Shown here: piece by piece, positions 51,134 through 52,379 of the stretch
Layout of the letters: every line of letters starts with the position of its first letter
How positions within the stretch are numbered: position 1 is the stretch's first letter
Source: Spirochaetia bacterium
GTDB taxonomy: Bacteria > Spirochaetota > Spirochaetia > Treponematales > Treponemataceae
Assembly: GCA_900769975.1 (NCBI GenBank)
Contig: CAAGIR010000027.1
Coordinates: 1 to 52,379 of the forward strand
Direction: 5' to 3'
Length of the DNA: 52,379 nt
Position numbers and translations under genes: made by a program
The notes under the pieces: generated by a model
Databases searched by the model: none
The model's input: the letters and a program-made list of their open reading frames with translations, nothing else
What the model was told of the DNA's origin: nothing

Positions 51134-51202
51134 TGCCTAACCGCAACTTGGACAAAAACAGGAAAGCTAATAAGGTGTATAATAACAAAAGGAAGACACC
51201 TT

Positions 51203-51517
51203 ATGGGAAGAACAAGAAGAAAGCTCAGCTCGGAAGAAAAGCTGAAAATGGTAATGACAGTTATTCAGGATGGAAAGGCAGTCAGTGACGTTGCCCAGGA
51301 AAATAATGTCCATCCGAATATGATCCTCAACTGGAAGAAGGAATTCCTAGAAAACGCAGCAATGATTTTTGACCGTCACAGGCCTGACATCACAGAAAAA
51401 GCACAGCAGCGGAAAATCGAAGAGCTTGAAACAAAGCTCAAGAAGAAGGACGAAGTGATAGCCGAAATTGCCGAGGAAAACATGATGATAAAAAAAACTT
51501 TTGGTGGCCGGAGCTAG
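51203..51517 (+). CDS. IS3-family transposase OrfA
   Basis: This 104-residue protein begins MGRTRRKLSSEEKLKMVMTV and has a helix-turn-helix (AVSDVAQENNVHPNMILNWK). It then has a leucine-zipper helix (KIEELETKLKKKDEVIAEIA) as in HTH_Tnp_1. It ends just after the A8 frameshift site, and with the -1 shift it forms the OrfAB transposase. AAGGAAG lies upstream. It is a different subgroup from the fragment at 3-110. Confidence 0.85.
   Translation: MGRTRRKLSSEEKLKMVMTVIQDGKAVSDVAQENNVHPNMILNWKKEFLENAAMIFDRHRPDITEKAQQRKIEELETKLKKKDEVIAEIAEENMMIKKTFGGRS
51490..51498 (+). promoter_or_regulatory. Programmed -1 frameshift site (A8)
   Basis: A AAA AAA A then C, in the frame of OrfA. Slipping back one base joins OrfA to the OrfB frame starting with AAC at 51496, the standard way IS3 elements make the OrfAB transposase. 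Confidence 0.7.
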
Positions 51518-52379
51518 GGAAAGAAAAGGTCAGCCTTAAAACGCGGACTCTGATAGAAGCTGAAGTGCAGAAGATCCATGAGAAAACTGAAATCAAGGTT
51601 TCAGATCTTGTAGCTTTTGCAGGAGTTTCTAAAAGTACCTGGCATGAATGGCGGACGAGGAAAGGAATTGAGACAAGGCATAATCACGAAACGCCGAAAT
51701 TGAACTGGTACACACCGGAAGAAAGAACGGCTGTTGTAAAATATGTCCTCAACCACAAGAACTTCCTGTACGGCTACCGCTACCTTGCCTGGCAGATGGT
51801 TGACGAAAATGTAGCCTTTGTCCGCCCTGCAAGCGTCTACAACATCATGAAAGAGTACGGTTTAGTCCACAAATGGGCTAAGAATGCAGGAGAAGCAAAG
51901 AAAAAAGGCTTTGACCAGCCCGAGGCTCCGCATGAGCAGTGGCATACAGATATTTCATACATCAAGGTTCTTGGTGTGTTTTATTATTTTATCAGCATAA
52001 TGGACGGCTACAGCCGAAAAATTCTGGACTGGGTATTATGCGAAAACATGGAGGGCATAAACATTGAACTTCTGGTTGCAAGGGTAAAAGAAAAGTATCC
52101 GGAAGCAAGGGCAAGAATTATCCACGACAACGGAAAGCAGTTCATTTCAAAGGACTTCAAATCTTTGATTTCTTTACTTGAGCTTTACGAAACGGCGGCG
52201 AGAATCTGTCATCCGCAAAGCAACGGCAAATTAGAAAGATTTCATTCAACGCTGAAAACTGAACATGTCCGTAAGACTCCATACTTCAGTTATGAAGATG
52301 CAAAAGAAAAAATGGCACAGTGGATTGATTTTTACAACAACGGGCGTCTTCACGGCGCGCTTCTTTATCTGACTCCAGC
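51496..52379 (+). CDS. IS3-family transposase OrfB (DDE), partial
   Basis: In the -1 frame after the A8 site this reads NFWWPELGKEKVSLKTRTL and continues to the window end (294 codons). It has an HTH_21-like segment (FLYGYRYLAWQMVDENVAF) and the integrase catalytic core: first Asp in WHTDISYIKVLG, second in RIIHDNGKQF, Glu in NGKLERFHSTLK. The last two acids are 35 residues apart, the D(35)E spacing of IS3. The stop is outside the window. Confidence 0.85.

Larger units (their letters stand above)
51134..52379 (+). mobile_element. IS3-family insertion sequence, 3' end outside the window
   Basis: It begins near TGCCTAACCGCAACTTGGAC, and the core AACTTGGACA is typical of IS3/IS150-type terminal repeats. 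OrfA (51203-51517) and OrfB in the -1 frame follow. The right end is not in the window, so its boundary and target duplication cannot be read. Confidence 0.8.

Noticed and set aside
1..52379. A composite transposon formed by the two IS elements at the ends
   Set aside because: The OrfA and OrfB sequences at the two ends belong to different IS3 subgroups, so they cannot act as a matched pair.
1..52379. CRISPR array
   Set aside because: The repeated 17-bp units are too short and too irregularly spaced, and match iterons next to a RepA gene.
1..52379. tRNA or rRNA genes and an attachment site
   Set aside because: No cloverleaf-like sequence or flanking direct repeat was recognised, and no integrase other than IS transposases is present.

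Overview
This window looks like most of a conjugative plasmid, or a plasmid-like integrated element, from a low-GC gut or rumen spirochaete, most likely Treponema. That assignment is an inference. It rests on AT-rich coding, probable TTG starts, a homopolymeric G tract inside a surface-polysaccharide gene, and the general look of the proteins. Plasmid character is clear: a RepA_C-type initiator lies between two arrays of 17-bp iterons (consensus TTCAYTYAAACTGTTAC), with DnaA boxes, an AT-rich stretch and two ParA-type partition cassettes.

Layout. At 1-235 is an IS3-family remnant. At 189-5359, all on the minus strand, is a surface-polysaccharide module: an acyltransferase whose 5' end carries a G9 tract and is out of frame at this length, a winged-helix regulator, a small caspase-like protein, and a 921-residue flippase fused to an iron-sulfur FrhB-like domain. 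At 5455-11016 is a tight minus-strand operon: ParA, ParB, two small proteins, a DnaD-like winged-helix/zinc protein, a membrane protein, SSB, three small proteins and a coiled-coil membrane protein. At 11017-14600 are the origin, RepA and a second ParA with a small DNA-binding partner. At 14601-33832 is a four-gene minus-strand operon dominated by one 15.9-kb gene. It encodes a 5311-residue polyvalent protein with a ComF-like phosphoribosyltransferase domain, an N6-adenine methyltransferase, a ComM-like ATPase domain that has lost its Walker A motif, a SNF2-type helicase and a RadC/JAB domain. Two ArdC-N-like genes precede it. At 34553-38863 is a cargo segment. Its plus-strand genes are an unknown 158-residue protein translationally coupled to a DUF262-DUF1524-DUF4268 (GmrSD-like) nuclease, a helix-turn-helix-MazF fusion and a small ORF. 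A minus-strand Cys-rich membrane protein lies at its left edge. At 39209-49020 is a minus-strand type IV secretion operon (VirD4, RHH protein, VirB11, VirB2, VirB3, VirB4, TrbJ/VirB5, TrbL/VirB6). At 49184-51133 are small plus-strand accessory genes, and at 51134-52379 is a second IS3-family element, cut by the window end.

How it fits together. RepA, the iterons and the two Par cassettes give replication and maintenance. The VirB/VirD4 genes, SSB, ArdC-like proteins and the polyvalent protein look like the transfer and establishment machinery; the polyvalent protein would act on incoming DNA. VirB8/9/10 homologues and a relaxase were not found, so the transfer system is incomplete here. A shared 20-bp motif, CAATATTGNCAYATATACAT, lies upstream of the VirD4 operon, upstream of the ArdC/polyvalent operon and upstream of the nuclease cargo, which suggests common control. 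No tRNA, rRNA or CRISPR array was seen.
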